DNA of 64,000 nt from positions 51,267,672 through 51,331,671 of the forward strand of contig OZ026517.1 of NCBI GenBank assembly GCA_964019695.1. The letters are read 5' to 3'. The DNA comes from Loripinus fragilis. Lineage: Eukaryota; Mollusca; Bivalvia; Lucinida; Lucinidae. Under the pieces are notes generated by a model. The model was given only the letters and a program-made list of their open reading frames with translations. It was not told the origin of the DNA and searched no databases. Shown here piece after piece: positions 23,901 through 33,215 of this stretch (the first letter of the stretch is position 1; each line of letters opens with the position of its first letter). A program made the translations under genes and the position numbers.

Positions 23901-26900
23901 AGGCTTAGATAATAATGATGTTGAAATATTTAGGACATCAACATATAAAATGACTAAGGAAACCTCATTCTCAGAACAATGTGAAACTGGCTTTATGAAT
24001 TCAATATCTGAAACCTCTAGCGGTGGTTTACCTGCAGACCAGAATTTAACTGAAATTTCAAATCTGAAAGCGCATGATTCTGGTAGTGAAGAAGGGAAAG
24101 AAGATAGTATAAGACCAGCTGAAACTACCATAGTTGAGAAATTTTCAACTGCAGAGGAAAATATTCTTTCTGAACCAGAGATGGAGCAACTTGGGAACAA
24201 GAATATACATATGAATGGTGGGGAAGTTTCCTCCAAGTCCACTAAGATATGTGCTCAAGCTGTTACTGATGCTAGAGATCCTTGTTTTGAGGCTGACAGC
24301 ATTGCAATGGATACTAGTGATACAACCTTAACCGATGAAAAATATTCAAGTAGTTTCGAACATATACCACCTGATAAAGCAGAGTATAAAAAGGTGAAAA
24401 GACAAAAAATGAAAAGTAATAAACATAAAAGAAGTAGTAAAAGCAGACTAAAGTCTCCTGATAATAACATTTCTGAGACTTCTGGTAGATACAGTGTAAG
24501 TAACTCTGATTGTATTGAATCATCAAATAAAATAGATGACCTGGAATTGACTAGGGATCGTAACAATTGTGAAGATGGCATGACAACTTTACAGAACCCT
24601 GCTGGAGGTTGTACAGGTGATAGTGTGAATAAAATGAATGGCAGTTTACCAAATACTGTTGTCAGTGGGAAAGATCCTGTTATTTACAGGGGAGTGATAT
24701 CAGAAACAATCTCATCAAAAACATCCAATGTTATAGACCATGATGAGGTTTTTCATTCGCCTACAGAAGTGAAAATTATTAAGAGGTATCCCGAAAAAGA
24801 AAAGATAATAGAAGACACAAGTATTGCAAACAAGAAAACTGTTGATGATACAGAGTGTAGTACAAATGCAATACAAATGGCTCAAGGTGAAAATTCAAAG
24901 GATAATAATACTGAACATAGTAAAATAAGTACATCATCTTATGAAGATTTAAGGGCTGAACTTGATACATCATTTTCATCAGAATCAGAAGTCTTCAACT
25001 GAATACTCTGACACTTTATCTGAAAGTAATTCATCATTTTCATTTGATAATTCAACAGACTCATCTTTTACAACCAACACATCTGGTAGCACAGGTTCCA
25101 CTTATTCATCAGGTTCAGATGAAGTGCAAGGTTCTGAAATAAACACTTCATTCACAGAAAATACAATGGCTAAAACTGATTTAAATGATACCAACATTGA
25201 AAAAGATTCTACAATGTTAGAAGAACTAAAACTGAACAAAAACATTGACACAGCCGTAAAAGACGCTGAATCAAACACGGTCTCAGGGTTCGAAATAAAT
25301 TCCAATGAAATGTGCTCAGCTGCTTCTAATGTACAGAATAAAGATAAATCTGATTTGCCAAGTGAAATATTCAGTGACAGCCATAAGTCAAAAATATTGA
25401 AAAGAAGAAGACATTTCACTGATAGTAGCTGGCCAAAAAGTATGAAATCAGGGAGTGATTTGTTTCAAAGACGGATGTCTGGCAAGAAATCTAAAACATC
25501 ATTTGATCGATCTGATCTTCTTCAATGTCTTTTAGACAAAATAGAAGGTATCTTTGGTGCACAAAAGAAAATCAAAACTAGGACACTGAGGAAAGAAAAG
25601 AATACTCATGTTGCCTTAAATGAAGATAAAGGTAATACTCCATCCAATAATCACCCTGCTATAGAATATCCTGCTAAAAACTGTTTAAAGCTTCAAGAAC
25701 AGATTTTATCTGAGGTTAATATTATAGATAAAGTTGAAAATGATATGTGTAATGACATGAACAGCTCTCAGGAAGATGATATAAGTGAACAGCATCCATT
25801 AGTTGAAAGTTCTGAAGTTTTACCAGAAGAGCTTGTGTTTGGTTCATGGACTGGCTTATCTGTTGCTGGTATAACAACAAATAAGCCAATCTATGAATCA
25901 AATGTGCCAAAGGATAATGTAGTATCTCATGTTTTTGATGAGTCTAAGGATAATGCTGTACCTAATGTTTTTGATAAGTCTAAGGATAATTCTGTAACTC
26001 CTGTTTTTGATGAGTCAAAGGATGATGCAAAAACTCATGTTTGTGATGAGATAAAGGATAATGCAGTAACTCCTGTTTTTGATGAGTCAAAGGATGATGC
26101 AGTAACTCATGTTTTTGATAAGTCTAAGGATAATGCTGTAACTCCTGTTTGTGATGAGTCTAAGGATAATGCAGTAACTCATGTTTTTGATGAGTCTAAG
26201 GCTATTGCTGTAACTTGTGTTTTCGATGAGACTAAGGAATTTTCAGCAACTCCTGTTTTTGATGAGTCTAAGCTATGCACCATGTCCAAGAAAAGTGATA
26301 TCAATGAGAAAGAATCATGTTCTGAGAGAATTGTAAATAATCTTGAGAAGAGGTCATATATTGTAGATTCGTCTATAACAATGGTGAATGAAATTTCAAC
26401 TAGTACTTTGGATTGTCAGCTCTCCACACCTGAAAAGACAAAATTTAATCCTTTTATTGAAGTTGATGAGGAGCCCACTTTCCTTAACCCTGAAGGTGAA
26501 GCTAAAAATAATCAAGAGGCTGTGAATTCAGTATGCATACCCAAATCTGATGGGCTGGAAATCAATAAGCACAGTGACTTAACAGTTGATAATGAAAGCT
26601 ATCGGCAAAAATCAGCAGGTAGAAATATACGCATGGTAAAAAGACTAAGTCCTCCAAAAAAGAAGTTATTATCACCTGTGGATACAGACATGAATAGTGA
26701 GCAAGTATTGACGGTTCTTGGTGATAGCAAAATGGATACTTCAAGCAGTTCATCGTCTCCAGAAAAAGGACAAGTAACTCCAACTAAATTAATAGATAGC
26801 GCTTTGAACTATCAAAAAAGTATGGATTCAAATATTAAAAATATATTAAATTCCCCATCACCTTCTAAAGCCAGATTCCAGATTAGCAATTATCGATTAA

Positions 26901-29900
26901 CTGCAGGAACTTGTATTGTGCCTGATAAGGACAAGGGTGTAAATCAAACGCAAATCAAATCTCTTGAAAGTGACCTTAATTTGAAAAATGATAAAAGTGA
27001 AAAGCTAGAAAAAAGAGTAGAGCCATCAATTAGTGCAATTAGAAAGATTGATAAATGCAAGAATACAAAAAGTGCTTCCAGTGACATAAAGTTGAAAACT
27101 GTACACCAGGATTCCCAGTGTGTGAAAGGAACTATCTCTAGTAGTCCACAGAAAGATAATGATAAGGAGGCAGGGAAGGCATGTAGTAGTTTAAACATTG
27201 CTGCAAATATAATAACTATGCCTGATGCTTCCCCAGACAATGTTAGTAGGAAGTCAACAAAACAAGGTGATCAAAAGAAAGTCCAGGAAAGTGTTTTCTC
27301 TAGCAGTGAGGCAATCATTAGTCCAACAAATGTAATTAAGGCGTCCACCTCATATGAACAGTTATCAAATGGTACCTCAAAAATATTAAGCCCACATAAA
27401 GCATTAAGACGCAGTCCAAGGAAAAGGATCCCAACTGGAACACAGGATTCTGATAAATTAAAATTACAGACTTTTGATAAATCAAAAAATGCGGACAAAA
27501 CCAACCAAAGTAGGCAGAAAAAATCATTAAAACAGGACTTAGAGGCACCTGCTTACAATAGTTCCGCTCATACTTTACCTTTTCCAAGTTCTTCAAAAGA
27601 AACGGCAAACAGTGTTTGTATGAGTACTGATAAAAGCAGCATTGTTTCAAATTCATCTGATAGTGCAGTTATCAATTCATCATCAAAGAACATGGATCTG
27701 AGCTCAGAGAAATCCAAATTTAGTTCATATAGGATACCTAAAAAATCTGCCAGTGTCAAGAAGTCAGTTTCAGATGAGCCAATAGATTTACATTCAAGGA
27801 AATCAAAAGCTACTTCTCCAATTGAAAAGTTAAGATATGGCAAAACTAATCCTTCAAAAATTGACTGTGTAAGAAAATCAAGGTCAAATGTAGACATTGA
27901 TGAGTCGCCTGCAAAAAATACAAGGTCAGCAACAAAGCTAAATGCTCAAAGATTTACTGAAAATGTAGTTGTTAGAAAAGGACCAGCTAGTTGCAAGAAA
28001 AATTTGAAATTTACGAAAGATAAAGATAAAAATTCTTGCAGTGACAAAGCCAACACTTTTGTAAATAAAGCCCATGACAATCATAGTGAATCAAAAAATC
28101 CGATAACATCAGCTTTAATTTCAGAATCTAAGAATAAATCAAAAATTTATGTAAAAGATGATGTATCTTCAAAGGAAACTAGTAAAAAAGAACAGCACAT
28201 AAAGGAAAAGAAAATCTGTGAGATACCAATATCTAGTCACCAGGTGAAAAGTTTAAAGAATACGAGAACTGACAGAAGTAAGGATGATTCTAGTAAATCA
28301 AGAGGCAGTATCCAGGTTAGGAAAACTCATAGATACAACCATAAAGATAATCCACAGTTAGTAGATGAAAACAAATTAGTTAGTAAAATCACTGAACTAA
28401 AGCAAGCAAATGCAAAATTGGTTTCAAGTAGAATAAAAGAAACTGAAAATGTGTTAAAGACAAATACTACTACTAGTGCAAATGTCACAGAACCTAGATT
28501 ATCTTCACATTGTGATAATCTCAAGACACACAAAGATTCAGAAAAAAATCGAGAGAATAGTCATAGAATTGGTCACAAAGAATTTTCGAATAAGTCTCTT
28601 AGCAGAACCTCACAAACTGGAAAATCTGCCAAAAGTTTTGAACAAAAGCTCTTTGAATATGAAACTCTCATTGAAGAGATGTCCAGTATTAAGAATCCTT
28701 CAAAAAGTCGTCATAAAAAAGATTTGAGCAAAGATAGTGAAAAAGCAGGTTCAAGACAGCAAAACAGCAAAAGGGATGCTTTAGTTCAGCAGGCTTCAAA
28801 GATTGTTGATACTACTCTACAGCAAAGAGGTAACAATAGCTTGAATGTAAAAGATACAAAACAAACATTCAGAAAAGATAATAAAGTGAAACATAGAGAG
28901 GATATGACGTCAGCATCAGAGGTAGAAACCTGTAGTCAAGAATTTCAAGCACAAGGCACAAGCACCATTTCAAAGCCCAAGATGAAAGTGAAAGAAACGA
29001 ATTTTGATAAAGAAAAGGAGCGGAAATATGCTATTCAAACGGAAGTTTATGAAACGAGTAGAATCAGTAAAAAACAAACGGCCCATCAGTCAGACATTAC
29101 TAGCAGCTGTGATAGTGATTCTTCTAATGATAGTGATTTAGATGAAGGTACAATTAGTCTTGTTAGGTCAATTTTTGGAAGCAGTGATTCTTCAGGTACA
29201 AATAAGAACAAACAGGCAAACACAGATAATGCTTTCACTGACAAAATAAGCGATAAAAAGAATGATAAACCCATTAAAGAAAGTACTTTTTCAAGATTAA
29301 AGCATTTTTCTGAAAAACAGACATTACAGGAAATTAGTATTTCACCCAGATCACATAGAGAGAGTAATACTGACACATTGATTAATAGCTCTAAAGCCCA
29401 TTCAAGTAGGAAGAAAGCTGAAAATAGTCCTAATAAAATAACAAATGATCATTTTCCTATGCTATCTGACAGTGATTATAACACAGTTTCTGAGAGACAA
29501 AGTAACATTGAGCAAGTTAATAGCTCGGACAGTGAATCTTGCCATTCAGTGCTGAAAGAGGATGAATCCGAGCTGAAAGAGGATGAATCCGAGAACACAT
29601 TAAAAACATTTGATCATTCTGATAGTGAATGTTATCCCAATTCCAGCACTTTTACAACTAAGAGCACTAGTGAAACATTATTACTAGACGTTGAAGACAC
29701 TATGGATAACATAGATTATAATGACAGTTTTATACATGAAAGGTCTTATGTGTCTAATGCTAGTAAATCTGATATATTTGAAGAAACTTACAGTAGTTGT
29801 TTAGATTGTTTGAATGATTCACGTGAGGAGGGGGAAGTCAGTTCATGTGATGAGAATTCTGTGACATTGAAAGAGCCATATAGTGTCATTTCTGGGAAAA

Positions 29901-31447
29901 TAACTGATTTGAAAGTGAGTAGAAAAGACAATTGTATTAGCCCAATCAAATTTCCAGGTTTATCTAGAAATGATACCAATTACACTTTAGGGAGTATGCG
30001 TACGAAAAAACTATCAGAAGGTGCATTTATTGAACAACCAGTAAAATGTGATAGAAAGGGCAATATATCTATATATCATGGTGATTTAAGATGTAATTTA
30101 GAAAAGGAAATTGAAGAATTAGCTGAGGTTGCAAATAAACATTCAAAAGGAAGGTCCAGAAGAGACAGAACCAGCTCAAAATCTCCAAGTCGTAAAAACA
30201 TTTCCATTTCTACGAATCAGTGTCGTGAAAATACAAAAGGATTAAGCAGCAATGAGCACAAAAAGCTATTAAATGCCAGGAGAGTCAGAACTCGATCTAT
30301 ATCACCAGGGTGGAAGAGTAATTCAAATTCTCCATGTGTCAAGTATGAAAAGTTAAGTTCAAGAACACCAAATCATAAAAATTTAACACCAGCCTCTGCA
30401 AAAAGGAAAAGACATTCTTCATCACGATCTCCTGGTCCTAGGGATCAGCGAAGATCTAGGTCATATTCTCCAAGACATAGGCACAGGCGTGATTCAAGGT
30501 CACATTCAAGGTCAAGATCTCCAAGGAGACATCATAGATTTAGGTCACAATCACCTGGAAATAAAGGTAGATCACAATCACCTGTTAATAGAAGTCATCG
30601 TAGATCTAGGACACGTTCACCTCCAAATAGGAGTCACCTTAGATCAAGGTCTCGATCACCTGGAAATAAAGGTAGACTAAGATCTAGATCACAATCACCT
30701 GTAAATAGAAGTCATCGTAGATCTAGGACGCGATCACCTCCAAATAGGAGTCACCTTAGATCAAGGTCACGATCACCTCCAAATAGGAGTCGTCTTAGAT
30801 CTAGGTCACAATCACCTCCAAATAGTAGTCACCTTAGATCAAGGTCGCAATCACCTGCAAATAGGAGTCATCTTAGATCAAGGCGCAGATCTCCAGTCCA
30901 TAAGACCAGTAATACACCTGGCTCCAGAAAATACAGATCACCTTCCCCTAGCACACCACACAGGTCCAGACTCAGAAATACATCACCACATGTGTACAGC
31001 AGATCAACCCGAAGACATAGATCCAGATCTCACTCTCGCTCGCCACATTCCCACAGAAGACCAGATAGAGATAGCAAACATGAAAATCAGGAAAGCCACC
31101 AGAGACAGTATGATAAAGATTGCAGTCATACAAGGAGGAACTCTTGTGAGAAAGAAGACTATAGTGTGAATAAACATGGAACTAAGTCGGATATGTCGAG
31201 GTCAGAACATAGATCAAAGCATTCCCCAGAATACAGATCTAGACATTCACACCGGCATGGTGAAGGTTCATATAGAAAACGTAAACGACGTTCACGTTCA
31301 CATTCAGATAGTGGTAGATCTAGGTCAAGATCAAGAGAAAGACAGGAATATAAACCGAAGCGTCAGAGGGCAAATCTAGGCAGTCGGTATGATTGTACCT
31401 CAGACGAGAATGATACAGAAGTTGATGAAGCCCATGGTCAGAAGTGA
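14812..31447 (+). CDS. CASP8AP2: FLASH (CASP8AP2) orthologue, gene span with three coding exons
   Basis: FLASH is a nuclear (histone locus body) protein that binds Lsm11 of the U7 snRNP and recruits the cleavage complex that forms the 3' ends of replication-dependent histone mRNAs. Three exons, 14812-14989, 18331-18515 and 21951-31447, join in phase. They give the family's N-terminal hallmark: an LDLY(D)DILTEEG segment, about 46 residues of mostly charged coiled coil, KNISSLLVTARSELNRKE, then a QKLSFPF stretch just past the second junction. Vertebrate FLASH has LDLYEEILTEEG, similar spacing, KNISALIKTARVEINRK and QRLSEFP (recalled, not aligned). The remainder is disordered Ser/Lys/Asp-rich sequence and a C-terminal RS domain. 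Total about 3,280 residues, against about 1,980 in human. The giant exon needs a one-base frame change near 24953-25002. No C-terminal SANT/Myb domain was found, so further 3' exons may exist. Confidence 0.82.
14990..15534 (+). repeat. FLASH intron 1, first part: palindromes and poly-C tract
   Basis: 15128-15250 is a hairpin repeat (gagaatcgtctgctggcaga core). 15369-15438 is a 'gcaaacaatagggaccagatcagactg' palindrome. 15458-15497 is a C/A homopolymer-like run (cccccaccccc..), which also yields spurious proline/glycine frames. Confidence 0.75.
15535..16440 (+). repeat. Tandem ~190-bp repeat with leader, in FLASH intron 1
   Basis: The leader (cgtaacgttttgtttttt..ttgaagagtcatcg..aagggctaggggccaattct) is followed by four units starting near 15756, 15949, 16137 and 16337. 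Each carries 'caactcctac', 'cttttgatgg', 'caatgtagacacattgaaca' and 'atgcatgaagga'. Confidence 0.85.
16441..17660 (+). repeat. FLASH intron 1, middle: one ATGGGCCTCG-family palindrome, otherwise plain
   Basis: 16699-16952 is a MITE-like copy bounded by atatggggcttgacg and tgatgaggcccatat. 16953-17660 has no recognisable gene or repeat. Confidence 0.6.
17661..17800 (+). repeat. 23-bp minisatellite, about six units
   Basis: Units of the form aatgtctgtgaagccctatttgt with point changes, between about 17661 and 17800. Confidence 0.9.
17845..18030 (+). repeat. GATC-core palindromic repeat ('tctgcttgataacctttgc' family)
   Basis: Stem gaacccagataaggcccgac and its inverse gtcgggccgaatctggatcc, followed by the family tail 'tgatggtgttcctgaaagaa' and 'aaaaagcatg'-like end. 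Confidence 0.8.
18055..18302 (+). mobile_element. MITE-like element ending 28 bp before FLASH exon 2
   Basis: Imperfect inverted ends aggggcggatccagaa and ctctggatctgcgcat, with poly-T and poly-G runs inside. No coding capacity. The element fills the intron up to the pyrimidine tract of the exon 2 acceptor. Confidence 0.65.
18331..18515 (+). CDS. CASP8AP2: FLASH coding exon 2 (coiled coil and KNISSLL/TAR/NRK block)
   Basis: Acceptor tctttttcag ends at 18330; donor CTTAG|gtatgg begins at 18516. The 185-nt exon enters in phase 0 and leaves in phase 2. It encodes ICEKFDAAMSKISNLEEEN.. (heptad-like, Leu/Ile and charged) and then KNISSLLVTARSELNRKEREIKAL, the most conserved FLASH block; this region lies in the Lsm11-binding part of the protein. 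Intron 1 is 3,341 nt. A palindromic element ends about 28 nt before this exon, so the polypyrimidine tract is almost all that is left between transposon and exon. Confidence 0.82.
18516..19930 (+). repeat. FLASH intron 2, first part: palindromic repeats
   Basis: 18590-18715 belongs to the 'gtgctcaaaagaaccgtctcattgagac' hairpin family. 19330-19395 is a GATC-core copy (gtgtagatcc..ggatctacac). 19546-19790 is a copy of the 'gaaaatatta..gagcatttgctcc..ggagcaaatgctcc' family. 18716-19329 shows no gene. Confidence 0.7.
19930..20111 (+). repeat. MITE-like palindrome (TACAGTAAAACCTGTCTTAAG family)
   Basis: Outer arms 'gccactcaaaaatagac' and 'gagtggccgcttaagacagg', inner stem 'aaaagtattgccgaatgctc'. 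Better-preserved copies lie at 43801-44010 and 53081-53291, where the ends read tacagtaaaa..ttttactgta. Confidence 0.8.
20112..20519 (+). repeat. Diverged repeat of unknown class in FLASH intron 2
   Basis: A 74-codon frame (20123-20347) rich in Lys, Gln and Pro is present but has no recognisable domain. The stretch ends 'ggggtttaaattaattttac', like the repeat at 500-800. Probably mobile-element debris. Confidence 0.4.
20520..21612 (+). repeat. Repeat with 329-bp tandem units in FLASH intron 2
   Basis: Starts with 'tacccccggtacgaagtata' repeated and ends 'gccgggggtatgtgagctt'. The interior unit beginning 'gtcaaagatttctcagcaac' is at 20653 and again at 20982, with a third decayed partial copy near 21305. 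The 133-codon frame at 20727-21128 is inside it and is not a gene. Confidence 0.8.
21951..31447 (+). CDS. CASP8AP2: FLASH giant coding exon 3, disordered body and RS domain
   Basis: Acceptor cttttttcag ends at 21950. The first base completes AG|A (Arg), then QKLSFPFLKRRGF. Open in one frame to TGA 25000-25002, then in the +1 frame (stop-free from 24953) to TGA 31445-31447. Composition (Ser, Lys, Asp, Glu, Asn) is alike on both sides, so I read it as one protein with a frame change. Contents in order: four 25-26-residue KVSRERDREDVNERRRQKYDELDKE repeats (22264-22572); short L-R/K-E-L motifs near 23127, 23300 and 23555; acidic/Ser stretches around 25020-25140; ten 12-residue VFDESKDNAVTP repeats (25931-26290); DSREEGEVSS near 29820; an RS domain (about 30415-31360). 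A single very large exon is also a feature of vertebrate FLASH. No folded domain, membrane segment or SIM cluster of the IDLT type is obvious. Confidence 0.78.
22264..22572 (+). repeat. Coding minisatellite, four 75-78 bp units (KVSRERDREDV..)
   Basis: Four in-frame copies of 26, 25, 26 and 26 residues, each K-V-S-R-x-R-D-R-E-D-V-x-E-x-x-R-Q-K-Y-D-E-L-D. The copies are highly alike at DNA level and the second is one codon shorter. The unit is strongly charged and probably helical. Confidence 0.92.
24953..25002 (+). other. Frame change inside FLASH exon 3
   Basis: Frame 1 reads ..EDLRAELDTSFSSESEVFN and stops at 25000-25002. Frame 2 is open from 24953 and reads ..KSSTEYSDTLSESNSSFSF. One base too many (or two too few) in this 50-base zone would explain it. 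Alternatives are a real allelic frameshift, a sequencing error, a tiny intron, or two separate genes. No convincing GT..AG pair removes it. Confidence 0.7.
25931..26290 (+). repeat. Coding minisatellite, ten 36 bp units (VFDESKDNAVTP)
   Basis: Ten consecutive 12-residue units beginning V-F/C-D-E/K. The first eight keep SKD/IKD-like cores, the last two are diverged (KAIAVTC, KEFSATP, then KLCTMSK). Alternate units end in TP and TH, suggesting an earlier 24-residue duplication. Confidence 0.9.
29551..29594 (+). repeat. Short coding duplication (LKEDESE twice)
   Basis: Two adjacent 21-bp copies (ctgaaagaggatgaatccga) in the acidic Ser-rich part of FLASH exon 3. Confidence 0.8.
30415..31360 (+). 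other. RS (arginine/serine) domain of the FLASH orthologue
   Basis: Dense SR/RS dipeptides with SRSP and RSRSP motifs. The core 30587-30898 is eight exact-length 39-bp units of 13 residues (N-R-S-H-L-R-S-R-S-R-S-P-P pattern). RS domains are phosphorylated by SR kinases and mediate contacts in splicing and 3' processing factories. I do not recall such an array in vertebrate FLASH, so this looks lineage-specific. Confidence 0.88.
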
Positions 31448-31483
31448 AACCTATAACTTTCTTTGCTAGCGTCAAATTTTGTT

Positions 31484-31935
31484 CAGGGTTGCCACGGTCA
31501 GGGAAAAAGTTCTGGAAAATGAAAATTTTTCCAGGTCAGGGAAAAGTCAGGGAATTACATTTTCAGTCAGGGAAATTCAAGAAAAATGAAAAAAGTCATG
31601 GAAAAGTCAGGGAATTTCAAAATTTTCCTAAAAAGATGCTAGTTAACAGGCTTCTTGAAATTTTAGTTTCCAAAATTTGCAAGCAATATTAGAAAAGGAA
31701 TGTTTCTGAACATAAATTGCAAGCAATTTATGTTCAGAAACATTCCTTTTCTAATATTTATGGTTTAAGATTTTTCTTTAAAGATTAAATCAGCAAGTTC
31801 AAATATTTGTGCAAAATCTTCGAATAGTGGATGGATGAAAATGGCTAAAATTGGCCATCCAAAAGGGTCTGGAAAACGGTTGAAAGTCAGGGAAAAGTCA
31901 GGGAATTTTGAAATGGATATTGAGTGGCAACCCTG
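31484..31935 (+). mobile_element. CAGGGTTGCCAC-ended element just after the FLASH stop
   Basis: Inverted ends cagggttgccac..gtggcaaccctg, with a possible 5-bp duplication (ttgtt) on each side. Internal 'gtcaggga(a)' motifs are repeated. In its centre, 31685-31758 is a perfect inverted repeat with 36-bp arms and a 2-bp loop. It begins 37 bp after the TGA, so it probably lies in the 3' UTR. Confidence 0.75.
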
Positions 31936-33215
31936 TTGTTATCTGCTGATAACCTTTGCAAACAGTTTGGATCCAGATCAGGACCGACATAATGTATGTC
32001 GGTCCTGATCTGGATCCAAACTATTTGGTATTTTGATAGTGTTGTATAAGAAATTTTTGAAAAAAAAATCAGCAGCTGACAGGAAAAACATGAAAAATTA
32101 CCCGGCATGCAAAGAGTTAAATGATTATATGTATGATGTTAAATATTTATTTGATCGAGTCATATGGTGAAAAAGTTGCCATTATAAGCAGATATAGTGC
32201 TTTTAAGCTTTACCAAGCTAAACCAGGATATATCCTGTTTTGAAAACAGTGAAGATCCAGATCAACTGGCCACATAGAAGCCAGCTGATCAGGATAAGCA
32301 CTGTTTTCCACTCTGCTTGTTAATACAAGCTAATAAACTCATTATTTAATTGCATACTGAATGCCGTCTGCTGATTACCTTTGCAAATGGTTTGGACCCA
32401 GATCAGAACGTCTGGTCTGATCTGTTTCCAAATTGTTTGACACTGATGGTAATCTTTCGAAAAAAATCAGCAGATGACAAAAAAGCATGAATAATTACCC
32501 AGTAGGCAAAGAGTTAAGGAATCCTGTAATTGGAAAGAAACGGGAGATGTGTGTCATACATGAAAATAGTACGGTTACCCTTTACCCCATATGCTATTTT
32601 TAGGACATTGCATCATTTTCTATAAATAATTCAAATTTTCAAATACTTTCCAAAAAATATTTATTACATTTCAATAGTTTTGAAAATATTATGAAAAATG
32701 GAACATTTGCTCCTGAGGAAAAAATGTTCCATTTTTCATAATATTTTCAAAAATTCTACATTTCAAAGGCGTCCAAAGGCGCTTGTGTGGATTTAAGGGT
32801 TAAGCAGGATATGGGCTAGTGAGATTCTTATGTCACATAAATAGACCTAGATCTGAATGTTGTTTGTACCGCTGTTTACCTCCCAAGAAAAATATGAGTG
32901 TGCTCATTAAAAAATTGTACATGTTCTTATTGGACATGCAGGACTTTCTTAGATTGTACATATCAGCTGTTCATCGAGGACAGGCATCTAGTTTTTGGTC
33001 TGTAACTTTGACATGGTTTTCTCTCCTGTAGGATATTTACAGCCCTTTAGTTAAGAGTGTGTAATGAAAAAATAATTTTCTTATTTCTCAACCAAAACAT
33101 ATGTTGTGGGTACTCAAAAGAACCATCTCAATTAGACAGTTCTTTTGAGCACCCAAAACATATGTTAAAACTGATGGGTAAGAAAATATTTGCAATTTTA
33201 CGCTCAAATATTTTG
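31936..33215. repeat. Cluster of palindromic MITE-like repeats
   Basis: 31937-32116 and 32362-32515: 'tctgctgat..cctttgcaaac-gtttgga..gatcag' family. 32236-32310: 'tttgaaaacagtg..gatcc' family. 32575-32805: 'gaaaatattatg..aacatttgctcc' family. 33042-33215: 'tactcaaaagaaccatctca' hairpin family. No gene is seen. Confidence 0.8.

Noticed and set aside
24962..31447. A separate second gene starting at 24962
   Set aside because: The frame has no ATG at its start (begins with TTG), no acceptor or promoter evidence, and matches the composition of the preceding frame; one gene with a frame change is simpler, though not proven.
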